Source: Candidatus Scalindua sp. SCAELEC01
GTDB taxonomy: Bacteria; Planctomycetota; Brocadiia; Brocadiales; Scalinduaceae
Length of the DNA: 64,000 nucleotides
Direction: 5' to 3'
Assembly: GCA_004282745.1 (NCBI GenBank)
Contig: SHMT01000016.1
Span: 37,401 to 101,400, forward strand
The notes below the pieces were generated by a model. That model had not been told where the DNA came from. It ran no database searches and saw only the letters and a list, made by a program, of their open reading frames with translations. This document shows, in pieces, positions 46,516 to 55,407 of this stretch (within the stretch, counting starts at the first letter, position 1; the number at the start of each line of letters is the position of its first letter). The translations under genes and the position numbers were made by a program.

Positions 46516-46956
46516 CTAATTCGCACTTCCCGATTCAATAGGTGCGGGCTCCCCTTCAGCGGTACCCTCTTTAGGCCCCTCTTCTGCTAAAACCTCTTCT
46601 TCCGGCACACCCTCTTCAGAAGCGGTAACTTCAGCTACAATTTCAGCTTCCTCTACCGGAGGCTCTTTTATCTTGTCCACCTTTACAAGCAAAGACCTAA
46701 GAACATTTTCTGAAAGCTTCAAATCCTGCTTCACCAGCACAATGGATTCTGGGGGAGCATTAAAATATACCAACAGATAGACACCACGCCTTTGCCCGCT
46801 TATTATGTAAGCAAACTTTCTCTCTTCCCATTTTTCACATTGCAGGATCTCTGCACCCCTGTTTTTTAAGATGCCCTGAACCTCATCGACTGCAGTCTCC
46901 CAATCGGTATTAGCAACAGCGCTGTTTATAATAAACATACCTTCATACAACCTCAA
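46516..46956 (-). CDS. rpsF: Small ribosomal subunit protein bS6 with acidic tail
   Basis: The first 100 residues match bS6 (MRLYEGMFIINSAVANTDWETAVDEVQGILKNRGAEI, then REERKFAY-like WEERKFAYIISGQRRGVYLLVYFNAPPESI). The last 45 residues are an extended, strongly acidic tail rich in E, A, V and P, without family similarity. The 146-residue length exceeds the usual 95-130. It starts the rpsF-ssb-rpsR-rplI block, 14 nt after pth. Confidence 0.95.
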   Translation of the reverse strand: MRLYEGMFIINSAVANTDWETAVDEVQGILKNRGAEILQCEKWEERKFAYIISGQRRGVYLLVYFNAPPESIVLVKQDLKLSENVLRSLLVKVDKIKEPPVEEAEIVAEVTASEEGVPEEEVLAEEGPKEGTAEGEPAPIESGSAN

Positions 46957-46970
46957 TTTTCTATTACCTC

Positions 46971-47525
46971 CTAATTAAAGATATTCATACAATCGATTAT
47001 GCCCTTTGCACACCAAACACCAACGGCCTCGGATGCTCTATCCAAAGCGCCTGCTATGATTTCAGCCTCTTCTCGTGCAAAATGCGACAAAACAAACTCC
47101 TTTTTATATTTAGATGGGCAGTGCCCAATACCGATCTTTAATCTAGGGACAGCGCAACTACCCAAACTGTCTATAATCGATCTCAACCCATTATGCCCGC
47201 CGCTTCCACCCTGCTCACGGACCCTTATCTTACCTAAAGGGAGATCGCTATCATCAAGAACTACGAGAACCTCATCATCGCCGCAGCCATACTTGCCCAC
47301 AACTTTCCTTACGACAACACCGCTCAGATTCATGAATGTTTGTGGTTTCACAAAAACAACCCTCTCCCCACCAAGCACACATTCATAGACAGCGGCCTCA
47401 AGCTGGCTTTTTATTAGACCTGCCCCAAACTCTTTAACCAGTTTATCAACAACCATAAAACCGATATTATGTCTCGTCCTACTATATTTCCCGCCCGGAT
47501 TCCCAAGACCAACGACAACTTTCAT
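46971..47525 (-). CDS. pth: Peptidyl-tRNA hydrolase
   Basis: Pth frees tRNA from stalled peptidyl-tRNA. Key segments are VVGLGNPGGKYSRTRHNIGFMVVDKL with the catalytic histidine in RHN, VFVKPQTFMNLSG, VVLDDSDLPLGKIRVREQGGSGGHNGLRSI and LKIGIGHCP. The length, 184 residues, is normal. It lies between rplY and rpsF, an order shared by many bacteria. Confidence 0.97.
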   Translation of the reverse strand: MKVVVGLGNPGGKYSRTRHNIGFMVVDKLVKEFGAGLIKSQLEAAVYECVLGGERVVFVKPQTFMNLSGVVVRKVVGKYGCGDDEVLVVLDDSDLPLGKIRVREQGGSGGHNGLRSIIDSLGSCAVPRLKIGIGHCPSKYKKEFVLSHFAREEAEIIAGALDRASEAVGVWCAKGIIDCMNIFN

Positions 47526-47543
47526 CAACCCTTACTTTCCAAC

Positions 47544-48164
47544 CTACTCCTCTTCAGGTTTACGGGAAGTTATAACCTCTGGCCCTGCAGCCAACTCTTC
47601 TTCCGACAACTCCTTCTCTTCAGCTACAAAGTGCACCGATACGACAATAATGTCAGGATTATCCAATATTTTCACCCCAGAAGGGAGTTCCACATCTTTT
47701 ACATGAACCGATTTCCCAATGGTTAGATTTTCGATATTGATACGTATGCTTTCAGGAATTTCTCCCGCAAGGCACTCTATCTCCACCTCTTTCATCGCAT
47801 GGTCCAATATGCCGCCCTCTTGAACACCACGTGATGTTCCATACAACTCGATTGGCACATTGGTAGCTACCGTCTCCGACATATCCATTCTCACAAAATC
47901 AGCATGCAAAATCTCTTTACCAAAAGTATCAAACTGCACCTCCTTGATAATCGCTATCTCTCCCGAACTGTCCCATTGGAGATTTACCATCTTTACTCCG
48001 GAATCAAGCGCTTTAGCAAATTCTTTTTTGCTTAAAAGCAGCATAAGGCTTTCCTGCTTATGGCCATACAAGATAGCAGGTACCAATCCGGACCTCCTAT
48101 ACCTACGCGCCACACGGGAACCAAATTCCTTTTTAATCTCTACCTGCAATGCATGTGTTTCCAT
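47544..48164 (-). CDS. rplY: Large ribosomal subunit protein bL25 (Ctc/TL5 form)
   Basis: The 206 residues comprise the 5S-rRNA-binding N-terminal domain (METHALQVEIKKEFGSRVARRYRRSGLVPAILYGH) and the C-terminal beta domain of the long Ctc/TL5 type (VHFVAEEKELSEEELAAGPEV at the end). It follows prs by about 70 nt, the common prs-ctc-pth arrangement. The acidic tail is typical. Confidence 0.95.
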   Translation of the reverse strand: METHALQVEIKKEFGSRVARRYRRSGLVPAILYGHKQESLMLLLSKKEFAKALDSGVKMVNLQWDSSGEIAIIKEVQFDTFGKEILHADFVRMDMSETVATNVPIELYGTSRGVQEGGILDHAMKEVEIECLAGEIPESIRINIENLTIGKSVHVKDVELPSGVKILDNPDIIVVSVHFVAEEKELSEEELAAGPEVITSRKPEEE

Positions 48165-48233
48165 TCGCTAAATTTCCAAATTATGGTGTCAAAAGTCAAA
48201 ATATAATATTTCTCACAAAAAAAATCATAAAGT

Positions 48234-49208
48234 TCAACACTCCTTAAACATCGAACTTATTGACGAATTAGTATGTATCCTCTTAATAGCTTCTCCCACA
48301 AGACCCGCAACAGAGAGTACTTTCAATTTACTACCAAGGGTCCTTGTTTGCTCAGTCAAGGGAATCGTATCGGTTATCACAAGCTCCTTAATCGGAGAGT
48401 TTGACAACCTTTCAACAGCAGGGCCACACAGGACAGCGTGCGTCGCACCCACATAAATGTCTTTAACTCCCTTTTCTTTCAGCACCTTAGCAGCCTCACA
48501 GATTGACCCAGCCGTTGCTATCAAGTCATCCATGATTATAACGTTCTTCCCTTTAACATCACCAATAACAAAACCCACCTCTATCTCCGTCGGACCGATC
48601 CTTCTTTTATCAACAATCGCCATTCTAATATCGAGTTTCCTGGAGTAAGACCTTGCAATCTTTATCCCTCCAACGTCCGGCGACACCACCATAAGATCCT
48701 CAAGACCAAGACTTTTGAAATATTCCGAAAGTACAGGAAATGCAAAAATATGGTCTACGGGAATATCAAAGAAGCCCTGTATCTGTGCTGCATGCAGATC
48801 GATCGTGAGCAACCGATCTGCGCCAGCTTTTGTAATAATATTTGCCACGAGCTTTGCCGTAATAGGAACACGGCCTTCGTCTTTCCTGTCTTTCCTAGCA
48901 TAGCCGTAGTAGGGAAGCACCGCTGTAATCCTCGCAGAAGAAGCCCTTTTAAAGCAGTCCATCATGATTAGCAGCTCTGCCAGATTTTCGTTCACCGGTG
49001 GACTCGTCGGCTGAACAATAAAAACGTCGGCACCACGTACATCCTCGTCCACTTTAACGTCTATTTCACCATCCGGAAACTTTCCAACCTCTGCCCTGCC
49101 AAGAGGAATAGAAAGATAGTCACACACCCTCTCCGCAAGATCCGGATTCGCATTACCGGTAAATATCTTAATATTGTTTAACGTTTCAATACAACTTTTT
49201 TGATCCAT
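48234..49208 (-). CDS. prs: Ribose-phosphate pyrophosphokinase
   Basis: Prs makes PRPP, the precursor of nucleotides, NAD and histidine. Conserved parts are IKIFTGNANPDLAERVCDYL, VFIVQPTSPPVNENLAELLIMMDCFKRASSARITAVLPYYGYARKDRK, LLTIDLHAAQIQGFFDIPVDH, and the PRPP-binding loop NVIIMDDLIATAGSI. ATG 49208 lies behind AGGTGG; a GTG two codons earlier is possible. It heads the fourteen-gene minus-strand array ending near 36810. Confidence 0.96.
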   Translation of the reverse strand: MDQKSCIETLNNIKIFTGNANPDLAERVCDYLSIPLGRAEVGKFPDGEIDVKVDEDVRGADVFIVQPTSPPVNENLAELLIMMDCFKRASSARITAVLPYYGYARKDRKDEGRVPITAKLVANIITKAGADRLLTIDLHAAQIQGFFDIPVDHIFAFPVLSEYFKSLGLEDLMVVSPDVGGIKIARSYSRKLDIRMAIVDKRRIGPTEIEVGFVIGDVKGKNVIIMDDLIATAGSICEAAKVLKEKGVKDIYVGATHAVLCGPAVERLSNSPIKELVITDTIPLTEQTRTLGSKLKVLSVAGLVGEAIKRIHTNSSISSMFKEC

Positions 49209-49809
49209 ACCCACCTAAAGATCCTGTTCCCACACTGTCCTCATCTACTGCAGGCACGGAGTTTTTTGCATACTTTAATAATTAACCCGAAACGGAGTAC
49301 GCCCCAACGCCTATCTCAAATTTGCAACATGAAAACTGCATGCAAATCACGATGAGGCACAGAGACAAACAAGAATTGTTCTCAAATTACACACGGAAAG
49401 TAATATATAAGTAGCACAAGAATAAAAACTTACGAACATACCACTATAGAACAATGTCGAGGCGAAATGGTATCAAAATAAATTATTAAATGCAAGAAAA
49501 AACTGATTGAAATAAAAAGCGTATAGCAATTTAATCTCCATTCCCAGCACTTTCGACGGTACCTTTTGATAAAATTATCAATTTCTTAACACCAGCAAAT
49601 TGTGCTATTACTAACAAAAGAGTGTTGTGAAATACACCCACTATGATGGTTCCAACAGAATGTATTGAGCTGCCGAAACGAATCCAACCTACAGGAGATT
49701 TCAATATTCCGAACAAAACCCTTGCACTATTTAACTTTTCAATTTGCATTTCCCTGTAAGTCCCTTACAATAGTGAAAATGATCGTTTTTTAAGGAGGGC
49801 CCAGGTGCT
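49209..49809. other. Intergenic region upstream of prs and of the divergent secreted-protein gene
   Basis: About 600 nt that must hold the prs promoter on the minus strand and the promoter of the gene at 49810 on the plus strand. No clear consensus pair was found by eye. A doubtful small ORF (49531-49749, minus) lies inside. GAGGGCCCAGG at 49795-49805 resembles the family 2 terminal motif and directly precedes the start at 49810. Confidence 0.4.
49531..49749 (-). CDS. Doubtful small ORF upstream of prs
   Basis: The 72-codon frame begins at an ATG with AGGG 2 nt upstream and contains one hydrophobic stretch (VGTIIVGVFHNTLLLVIAQFAGV). No similarity is recognised and spacing to prs is more than 300 nt. 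It could be a gene remnant or chance frame. Confidence 0.2.
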   Translation of the reverse strand: MQIEKLNSARVLFGILKSPVGWIRFGSSIHSVGTIIVGVFHNTLLLVIAQFAGVKKLIILSKGTVESAGNGD

Positions 49810-50343
49810 ATGTTAAAAATTTTTCTTTTACTCGTTTTATTCACGCTTCACTCTTCGCTACTATTCGGAGCTTCAGAATCATCACAGATATTAGACAAGC
49901 TAAACTCTCTCGAAAAAACAATGTCTGAGCTTTCGTTTAGAATATTCGCTTTAGAAAAAAGGTTAATCTCGTTTGAAGAAAAAATTTTATTCAAAGAAAA
50001 ATACACCACGGACAACCCTTTGAATACCGACCCGCGCAGCAACATAATTCCCGACCATCTTGACCAACCGATAGATACGTTTTCATTTTCAAACATCACC
50101 TATCGTGACGACTACAACGATACCCTCTTTACGGGCGACGTATTTAATAAATCGAATAGGAGTTACCGGTATGCACTTTTCAAAATAAGTGTGACAAATG
50201 ACAAAGGGGCTGTTTTGTCCAGTAACGATTTCTACATCTTAAACATGGACGAGGGAGCACAAAGATCTTTTGAGGTGAAGTTGCACGGGATCAAGACCCA
50301 TGAGTTTACGGACTACACTCTTGAATTTAATAAAGGATCCTAA
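49810..50343 (+). CDS. Secreted protein with coiled coil and FxLYD-like domain
   Basis: The 177 residues begin with a signal peptide (MLKIFLLLVLFTLHSSLLFG, cut near residue 21). A short coiled coil follows (SQILDKLNSLEKTMSELSFRIFALEKRL, about 25-55), and a beta-rich domain (about 95-170) reads FTGDVFNKSNRSYRYALFKISVTND and ILNMDEGAQRSFEVKL. The latter resembles FxLYD-type domains found in exported proteins. AAGGAGG lies 10 nt before the ATG. It stands alone, divergent from prs, and its function is unknown. Confidence 0.65.
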   Translation: MLKIFLLLVLFTLHSSLLFGASESSQILDKLNSLEKTMSELSFRIFALEKRLISFEEKILFKEKYTTDNPLNTDPRSNIIPDHLDQPIDTFSFSNITYRDDYNDTLFTGDVFNKSNRSYRYALFKISVTNDKGAVLSSNDFYILNMDEGAQRSFEVKLHGIKTHEFTDYTLEFNKGS

Positions 50344-50414
50344 AACAAAAGGAGTTCCCCAAATAATAGCTCAACAGCCCCGTCATATTTGCTGTTTCAC
50401 GAAAAAGGCGTATG

Positions 50415-50684
50415 CTAATAGAGCTCTCCCAATTTCTTCGAAATCATTGTAAGATTTTTGTCCCTTGTCAGAAAATCTACTTCGTTCGGATTCACCTTTA
50501 AGTCCAGAAGCATTTTCTTGATCCTCTTCCATCCCGATTCACTCTTTTTTTCACTTGTTTCTAAATATAGCGTCGAAACCAATTCTCCCAGCTTTTGTAT
50601 AAGACGGGCGTCTTTGTTGTCGTAAAACCCCCTGATAACCTTTTTCTGGTATTGTGTGTAGCCGTTAACATCCTTTTGCCCCAT
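50415..50684 (-). CDS. Small hypothetical protein
   Basis: ATG 50684 follows GAGAGGGGATAC, a better start than the upstream in-frame one, and gives 89 residues. The protein is basic and helical (TQYQKKVIRGFYDNKDARLIQKLGELVSTLYLE), without cysteines or a signal peptide. Its pattern resembles small conserved proteins often encoded singly in planctomycete and proteobacterial genomes, but I cannot name the family. It is divergent from thrS. Confidence 0.6.
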   Translation of the reverse strand: MGQKDVNGYTQYQKKVIRGFYDNKDARLIQKLGELVSTLYLETSEKKSESGWKRIKKMLLDLKVNPNEVDFLTRDKNLTMISKKLGELY

Positions 50685-50865
50685 GTATCCCCTCTCTTCT
50701 CTATTTTTAATAATGAATCGTACTGGCAAAATGAGGTTTTCCAACATTCATATTTTATGAACTTACTCACCACCTCATCAATTTTCCTTGAAATTGCAAA
50801 CAAAATCATGTACAAAGTACCATAATAATTAATATGCAGGTTAATCCTATAAAACAGAGAAGTCA

Positions 50866-52788
50866 ATGGTAAAGATAAAATTACCAGGTGGTATTGAAAA
50901 AAGTTTTCAAAAAAATATTACCGTAAGAGATGTGTCCGGCGATGATGTCTTTAAGAATCGTGAGCCGGCAATAGCAGGCAAATTAAACAGCAGGATTGTT
51001 GACCTTGATTTTCCAATCGAGTCGGACACAACCCTGGACCTGGTAATGCCAAACTCCAACGAGGGGATGGAAATACTCCGGCATAGTGCCGCACACCTGA
51101 TGGCACAAGCAGTCACCCGGTTATATCCGAATGCCAAATTGGGTATCGGCCCCTCCATAAAAGATGGTTTTTATTACGATTTTGATCTGGAACAGACCCT
51201 TTCCCAAGAGGACCTTGAAAAGATTGAAGAGGAGATGCTGAAAATTGCCGAAGAAGACCTGCCGTATAAAAGACTTGAAGAGCCTCGCACTGTGGCCATA
51301 GAGAGGATGGAAAAAGCAAACCAATCTTATAAGGTTGAACTCATCAAAGGGTTAGAGGATGAAACCGTCTCCTTTTATCAACAAGGCGATTTTATTGATC
51401 TGTGCAAAGGCCCGCATGTGTCAAGTACGAAGAATACCGGAGTGTTTAAACTCCTCAGTCTTGCCGGGGCATACTGGAGAGGAAAAGAGACCAATCCTAT
51501 GCTCCAGAGAATCTATGGTACCGTATTCACAAACAAGAAGGCGCTAGCAAAACACCTGAAGGTTTTGGAAGAGATAAAAAAACGCGACCATAGAAAAATC
51601 GGTACAGCACTAGATTTGTATAGTTTTCACGATAAAGGTGGTCCAGGACTTGTTTTCTGGCATCCAAAAGGGGCCGCAATCAGGAATGTTATTGAGACGT
51701 TTTGGAGAAGCGAACATTATGCCCGCGGTTACGATATACTGTATAGCCCCCATATTGCAAAAATAGACCTCTGGAAAACAAGTGGTCACCTGGATTACTA
51801 TAAAGATAGCATGTTTTCTCCTATAGAAGTTGAGGGGCAGGAGTATATTCTGCGTCCAATGAATTGTCCGTTTGCTATTTTAATGTACCAATCAAGCTTA
51901 CGCAGCTATCGTGATTTACCGTTGCGATGGGGAGAACTGGGAACGGTCTATCGGTATGAGAGATCTGGGGTTCTCCATGGATTATTGCGCGTGCGAGGGT
52001 TTACCCAGGACGACGCTCATATTTTTTGCAGGCCCGACCAACTACAGGACGAGATTGAAGGGGTGTTAGATTTAGCCCTTTTCATGCTCAATTGCTTTGG
52101 ATTTGATGAATATGAGATTGAACTTGCAGTGAGGGGAAAAGGAAATGAGGAAAAATACATAGGGGAAAATGAGAACTGGATTCTTGCTGAAGAGGCTTTG
52201 ACGGCGGCCCTTAACAAAAAACAGTTAGATTTTGCAAGAATGGAGGATGAGGCAAAATTTTACGGACCGGCAATTGATATAAAGACGAAGGATGCTCTTG
52301 GCCGGGGGTGGCAAGGACCGACGATTCAGGTCGACTTTAACCTCCCGGAAAGATTTGACATAAATTACATCGGCTCTGATGGCATACAACACAAAGTGGT
52401 TATGTTACACCGTACCGTAATTGGTGCCATGGAGCGCTTCCTTGGTTGCTTGATAGAACATCACGCTGGAAATTTCCCTCTCTGGTTGGCACCAATACAG
52501 GTGAGGGTACTTCCGATAAGTGATAAGTTCAATGACTACGCTCTTGAAACAAAAAACAAGTTGTCCAAAGCCGGTATCCGCACAGAAGTTGATACAAAAA
52601 GTGCAAAAATTGGGTTTAAGATCAGGGAAGGCACTCTGGAGAAGATTCCTTACCTCTTAATCGTAGGGGAAAAAGAGGTGGAAGATGAAGCGGTATCAGT
52701 GCGAAGCAGGAAGAGTGGTAATGAGGGCCCAATCCCGCTTTCGCAATTTATCTTGCGCGTAGAAGATGAAGTAAGGGATAAAGCTTAG
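50866..52788 (+). CDS. thrS: Threonyl-tRNA synthetase
   Basis: The 640-residue class II synthetase has an N-terminal TGS domain (about 1-62), the editing domain with HSAAHLMAQAVTRLYPNAKLGIGP, and the catalytic core: FWHPKGAAIRNVIETFWR, the zinc cysteine in RPMNCPFAILMYQ, VYRYERSGVLHGLLRVRGFTQDDAHIFC, and VVMLHRTVIGAMERFLGCLIEHHAG. An anticodon-binding domain ends the protein. It heads thrS-infC-rpmI-rplT-pheS-pheT, a classical translation operon. Confidence 0.97.
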   Translation: MVKIKLPGGIEKSFQKNITVRDVSGDDVFKNREPAIAGKLNSRIVDLDFPIESDTTLDLVMPNSNEGMEILRHSAAHLMAQAVTRLYPNAKLGIGPSIKDGFYYDFDLEQTLSQEDLEKIEEEMLKIAEEDLPYKRLEEPRTVAIERMEKANQSYKVELIKGLEDETVSFYQQGDFIDLCKGPHVSSTKNTGVFKLLSLAGAYWRGKETNPMLQRIYGTVFTNKKALAKHLKVLEEIKKRDHRKIGTALDLYSFHDKGGPGLVFWHPKGAAIRNVIETFWRSEHYARGYDILYSPHIAKIDLWKTSGHLDYYKDSMFSPIEVEGQEYILRPMNCPFAILMYQSSLRSYRDLPLRWGELGTVYRYERSGVLHGLLRVRGFTQDDAHIFCRPDQLQDEIEGVLDLALFMLNCFGFDEYEIELAVRGKGNEEKYIGENENWILAEEALTAALNKKQLDFARMEDEAKFYGPAIDIKTKDALGRGWQGPTIQVDFNLPERFDINYIGSDGIQHKVVMLHRTVIGAMERFLGCLIEHHAGNFPLWLAPIQVRVLPISDKFNDYALETKNKLSKAGIRTEVDTKSAKIGFKIREGTLEKIPYLLIVGEKEVEDEAVSVRSRKSGNEGPIPLSQFILRVEDEVRDKA

Positions 52789-52850
52789 CTGGTAGCGTTG
52801 CTATCGATTGTTAATTAATTTTATACTTTTTAAGAATGGGGGGATGATAT

Positions 52851-53351
52851 ATTTCAAGGTTTACAAGAACAAATCAACGAATTTTTGCGAAAACTGTCAG
52901 GCTTATTGATGAAAAAGGTACCCAGCTGGGTATCGTAAACAAGGAAGATGCACTTAACAAAGCTCAAGAATTGGGCTTAGATTTAGTTGAGGTGTCACCA
53001 GATTCTAATCCTCCCGTTTGCCGTATTTTAAATTTCGGCAAATATAAATATAAGCAGAACAAAAAAACACATAAAAAGACCCACGCTGTTCAGCTGAAGG
53101 AGATACGAGTCAGGCCAAAAATAGGAGAGCATGATCTTCAAACTAAGGTCAAGCAGGCAAGGAAATTTGTTGAGAGGAGCGACAGGGTCCTTGTTAACAT
53201 GATGTTTAGAGGACGAGAAATGAGACATAAAGAGGTCGCACAGGATGTTTTCGATGTATTCACCAAGGCGCTTGAGGACATTGCAAAGGTAGAAACTCTA
53301 TCAAAATCAAAGGGACGAAGCGTCAGTATTATTTTATCACCTATAAAATAG
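52851..53351 (+). CDS. infC: Translation initiation factor IF-3, ATT start
   Basis: IF-3 checks start-codon pairing on the small subunit. The family N-terminus ISRFTRTNQRIFAKTVRLID is encoded in frame from ATT 52851, preceded by GGGGGG with 7 nt spacing; an in-frame TGA lies two codons upstream. ATG and GTG are absent until residue 41, well inside the conserved region. ATT/ATC starts are known for infC in E. coli and others, where IF-3 represses its own translation. The product is 166 residues. Conserved core: DLVEVSPDSNPPVCRILNFGKYKYK and RVLVNMMFRGREM. Confidence 0.93.
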   Translation: MSRFTRTNQRIFAKTVRLIDEKGTQLGIVNKEDALNKAQELGLDLVEVSPDSNPPVCRILNFGKYKYKQNKKTHKKTHAVQLKEIRVRPKIGEHDLQTKVKQARKFVERSDRVLVNMMFRGREMRHKEVAQDVFDVFTKALEDIAKVETLSKSKGRSVSIILSPIK

Positions 53352-53363
53352 AAAGGGGCTATA

Positions 53364-53561
53364 ATGCCTAAATTAAAATCACGAAGTTGCCTGAAGAAAA
53401 GAATGAAAGTCTCACCGAAAGGTAAAATAAAGAGGCAAAAGGCTTTTGCAGGCCACCTTATGTCAGGAAAAACAGGAAATAGGCGTAGAAGGCTGAGGAG
53501 AAAGGCACTTGTCTCAACAGAAATTACGAAGACAATGTTGCGTGCTCTGGGGAAAGGTTAG
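53364..53561 (+). CDS. rpmI: Large ribosomal subunit protein bL35
   Basis: A 65-residue basic protein opening PKLKSRSCLKKRMKVSPKGKIKRQKAFAGHLMSGK, the bL35 pattern, and ending RRRLRRKALVSTEITKTML. AAAGGGGC precedes ATG 53364. It sits 12 nt after infC and 69 nt before rplT. Confidence 0.95.
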   Translation: MPKLKSRSCLKKRMKVSPKGKIKRQKAFAGHLMSGKTGNRRRRLRRKALVSTEITKTMLRALGKG

Positions 53562-53630
53562 TCAGAATTATCAGATTAAAGGGTCGCGGGCCCTGAGAAA
53601 TATTATTGGTTCAAGAAAGGAAAGAGAAAG

Positions 53631-53984
53631 ATGCCGAGAGCAAAAAATGGTCCAGCTAAGAAAAGAGCAAGAAAGAGGCTTCTGAAAGCCACTAAAGGTT
53701 ACTGGGGCAGTAGAGGCAATCTCTATCGAAAGGCAAGCGAAACCTATGTGAGGGCAATGGCTTATGCTTACAGAGATAGAAAATGTAAAAAAAGAAACTT
53801 CAGAAAACTCTGGATAATACGCATTAATGCGGCAGTAAAACTGCGCGGTTTAAATTACAGCCGTTTTATGAGTGGATTAAAAAAGGCAAATATTGAGATT
53901 GATAGAAAAATTTTGGCAGAGACAGCGGTTAATGATTCGTCTGCATTTGATGATCTCGTTGAACTTTCAAAGCAGCATATATAA
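53631..53984 (+). CDS. rplT: Large ribosomal subunit protein bL20
   Basis: The 117 residues match bL20: [42 protein letters not shown] and [38 protein letters not shown]. The start is ATG 53631 behind AAAGGAAAGAG. bL20 represses rpmI-rplT translation in several bacteria. A 10-bp hairpin follows the gene before a MITE-like insertion. Confidence 0.97.
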   Translation: MPRAKNGPAKKRARKRLLKATKGYWGSRGNLYRKASETYVRAMAYAYRDRKCKKRNFRKLWIIRINAAVKLRGLNYSRFMSGLKKANIEIDRKILAETAVNDSSAFDDLVELSKQHI

Positions 53985-54007
53985 ACTGAGAACGTTATTT
54001 ATGTATT

Positions 54008-54051
54008 CTGGGTGTATCATTCAATTACGGTTTTTTCCGAAATACACCCAG
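54008..54051 (+). terminator. Hairpin downstream of rplT
   Basis: CTGGGTGTAT (54008-54017) pairs perfectly with ATACACCCAG (54042-54051) around a 24-nt loop that contains a T-run. No T-tract follows the stem, so it may be an attenuator-like or processing hairpin rather than a plain terminator. Confidence 0.4.
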
Positions 54052-54055
54052 TAGC

Positions 54056-54207
54056 GTCCGGTTAGGTTTTTGCGTATTTAATTTATTGCCCCAAAACTGT
54101 CATTCCCGCATGTTTTTAGCGGGAATCTATGATGAAACGAGTCTCTGGATACCCGATAAAGGCGTTCGGGTATGACGAAAGCCGCCCACGCAAAAACCTA
54201 ACCGGAC
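54056..54207. mobile_element. MITE-like element, family 1, copy B
   Basis: This 152-nt element is the reverse-oriented second copy of 8830-8982, with the GTCCGGTTAGGTTTTTG termini and the internal ATTCCCGC/GCGGGAAT hairpin. A few flanking bases (CAGTAGC) are also shared. It lies in the rplT-pheS gap, inside a housekeeping operon. Confidence 0.88.
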
Positions 54208-54345
54208 GATGATGAAATACACTACAACTAATCCTCGATTTGAAGATCGCATTTACGGTAATTCCTCCTCTACCACCGTGTGAAATTTGTTTCGTTTCAT
54301 TAGTTTCATAAAATCACAGAGAACTAAGAAGCTCAAGAAAGTCAT

Positions 54346-55401
54346 ATGATGCAGGAAAGATTGGTTGCGTTGCGAAGCCGGGCAAAGGATGATTTAGCAA
54401 AGGCAAAGACGCTCAATGAAATAGAATATGTACGGGTCCACTACCTGGGAAGAAAAGGGGCAATCAAGGAGATCATGAAGGCGATTCCAAGCTTGCCCCC
54501 TGAAGAAAAATCGATGATGGGGAAGATGGCTAATCAGCTCAAATTAGAGATTAGCGATGAAGTGGAAGGAGCAAAAAAAAGATTCAGCCCCTCTTCTGAC
54601 TCTTCCACTGACAAGACACCACGTCTTAAGAACAATGCGCAAGATGCAAAGGGATCCTTTGACTTATCATTACCAGGAAAACGGCAACCTTACGGGCACA
54701 TCCACCCCATCACACAAACGATCAATGAGATAAAGAGCATATTCAGCAAACTTGGTTTTGCCGTAGAATATGGCCCGGAGCTAGAGCAAGAATATTACAA
54801 CTTTGACGCATTGAATGTTCCCCCAGACCACCCCTCACGAGAGGACTTTGATACATTTTATCTGGACAATAAGCTTCTCTTAAGAAGTCAGACTTCAACC
54901 GTACAGATAAGGACAATGAAAAAAAGGAGACCGCCAATCCGGATGATTGCGCCAGGAAAGGTGTACCGTCCCGATACGGTTGATGCGCGGCACGCCTCTA
55001 TGTTCCACCAAATAGAAGGTTTGTTGGTAGATGAGGGGGTGAGCTTTCAAGATTTGAAATATGCCCTTACCTCATTTTCAAAAATATACTTTGGCCAAGA
55101 TATCAAAATGAGGTTTCGCCCTTCATTTTTCCCCTTCACGGAACCCAGTGCAGAAGTTGACATCTCCTGTTCCATATGCAATGCCAAGGGGTGTAGGGTA
55201 TGTTCCCACAGTGGATGGGTTGAGGTTTTAGGTGCTGGCATGGTTGACCCGAATGTCTTTGAAGCCGTGGGATACGATGCGGAAAAATATACGGGGTTTG
55301 CTTTTGGTATGGGTGTCGAGAGGCTTACGATGCTGAGATACGGAATAGATGACATTCGCCTCTTCTTTGAAAATGATTTAAGATTTTTATCACAATTCTG
55401 A
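54346..55401 (+). CDS. pheS: Phenylalanyl-tRNA synthetase alpha subunit
   Basis: The catalytic alpha subunit (351 residues) of the alpha2beta2 enzyme. The N-terminal coiled coil (about 1-90) precedes the class II core: RQPYGHIHPITQTINEIKSIFSKLGF, LRSQTSTVQIRTM (motif 2 region), RHASMFHQIEGLLVDEG, FRPSFFPFTEPSAEVDISC, and motif 3 GFAFGMGVERLTMLRYGI. The start ATG lacks a strong binding site. It lies 6 nt before pheT and is separated from rplT by a MITE-like element. Confidence 0.96.
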   Translation: MMQERLVALRSRAKDDLAKAKTLNEIEYVRVHYLGRKGAIKEIMKAIPSLPPEEKSMMGKMANQLKLEISDEVEGAKKRFSPSSDSSTDKTPRLKNNAQDAKGSFDLSLPGKRQPYGHIHPITQTINEIKSIFSKLGFAVEYGPELEQEYYNFDALNVPPDHPSREDFDTFYLDNKLLLRSQTSTVQIRTMKKRRPPIRMIAPGKVYRPDTVDARHASMFHQIEGLLVDEGVSFQDLKYALTSFSKIYFGQDIKMRFRPSFFPFTEPSAEVDISCSICNAKGCRVCSHSGWVEVLGAGMVDPNVFEAVGYDAEKYTGFAFGMGVERLTMLRYGIDDIRLFFENDLRFLSQF

Positions 55402-55407
55402 GATACC

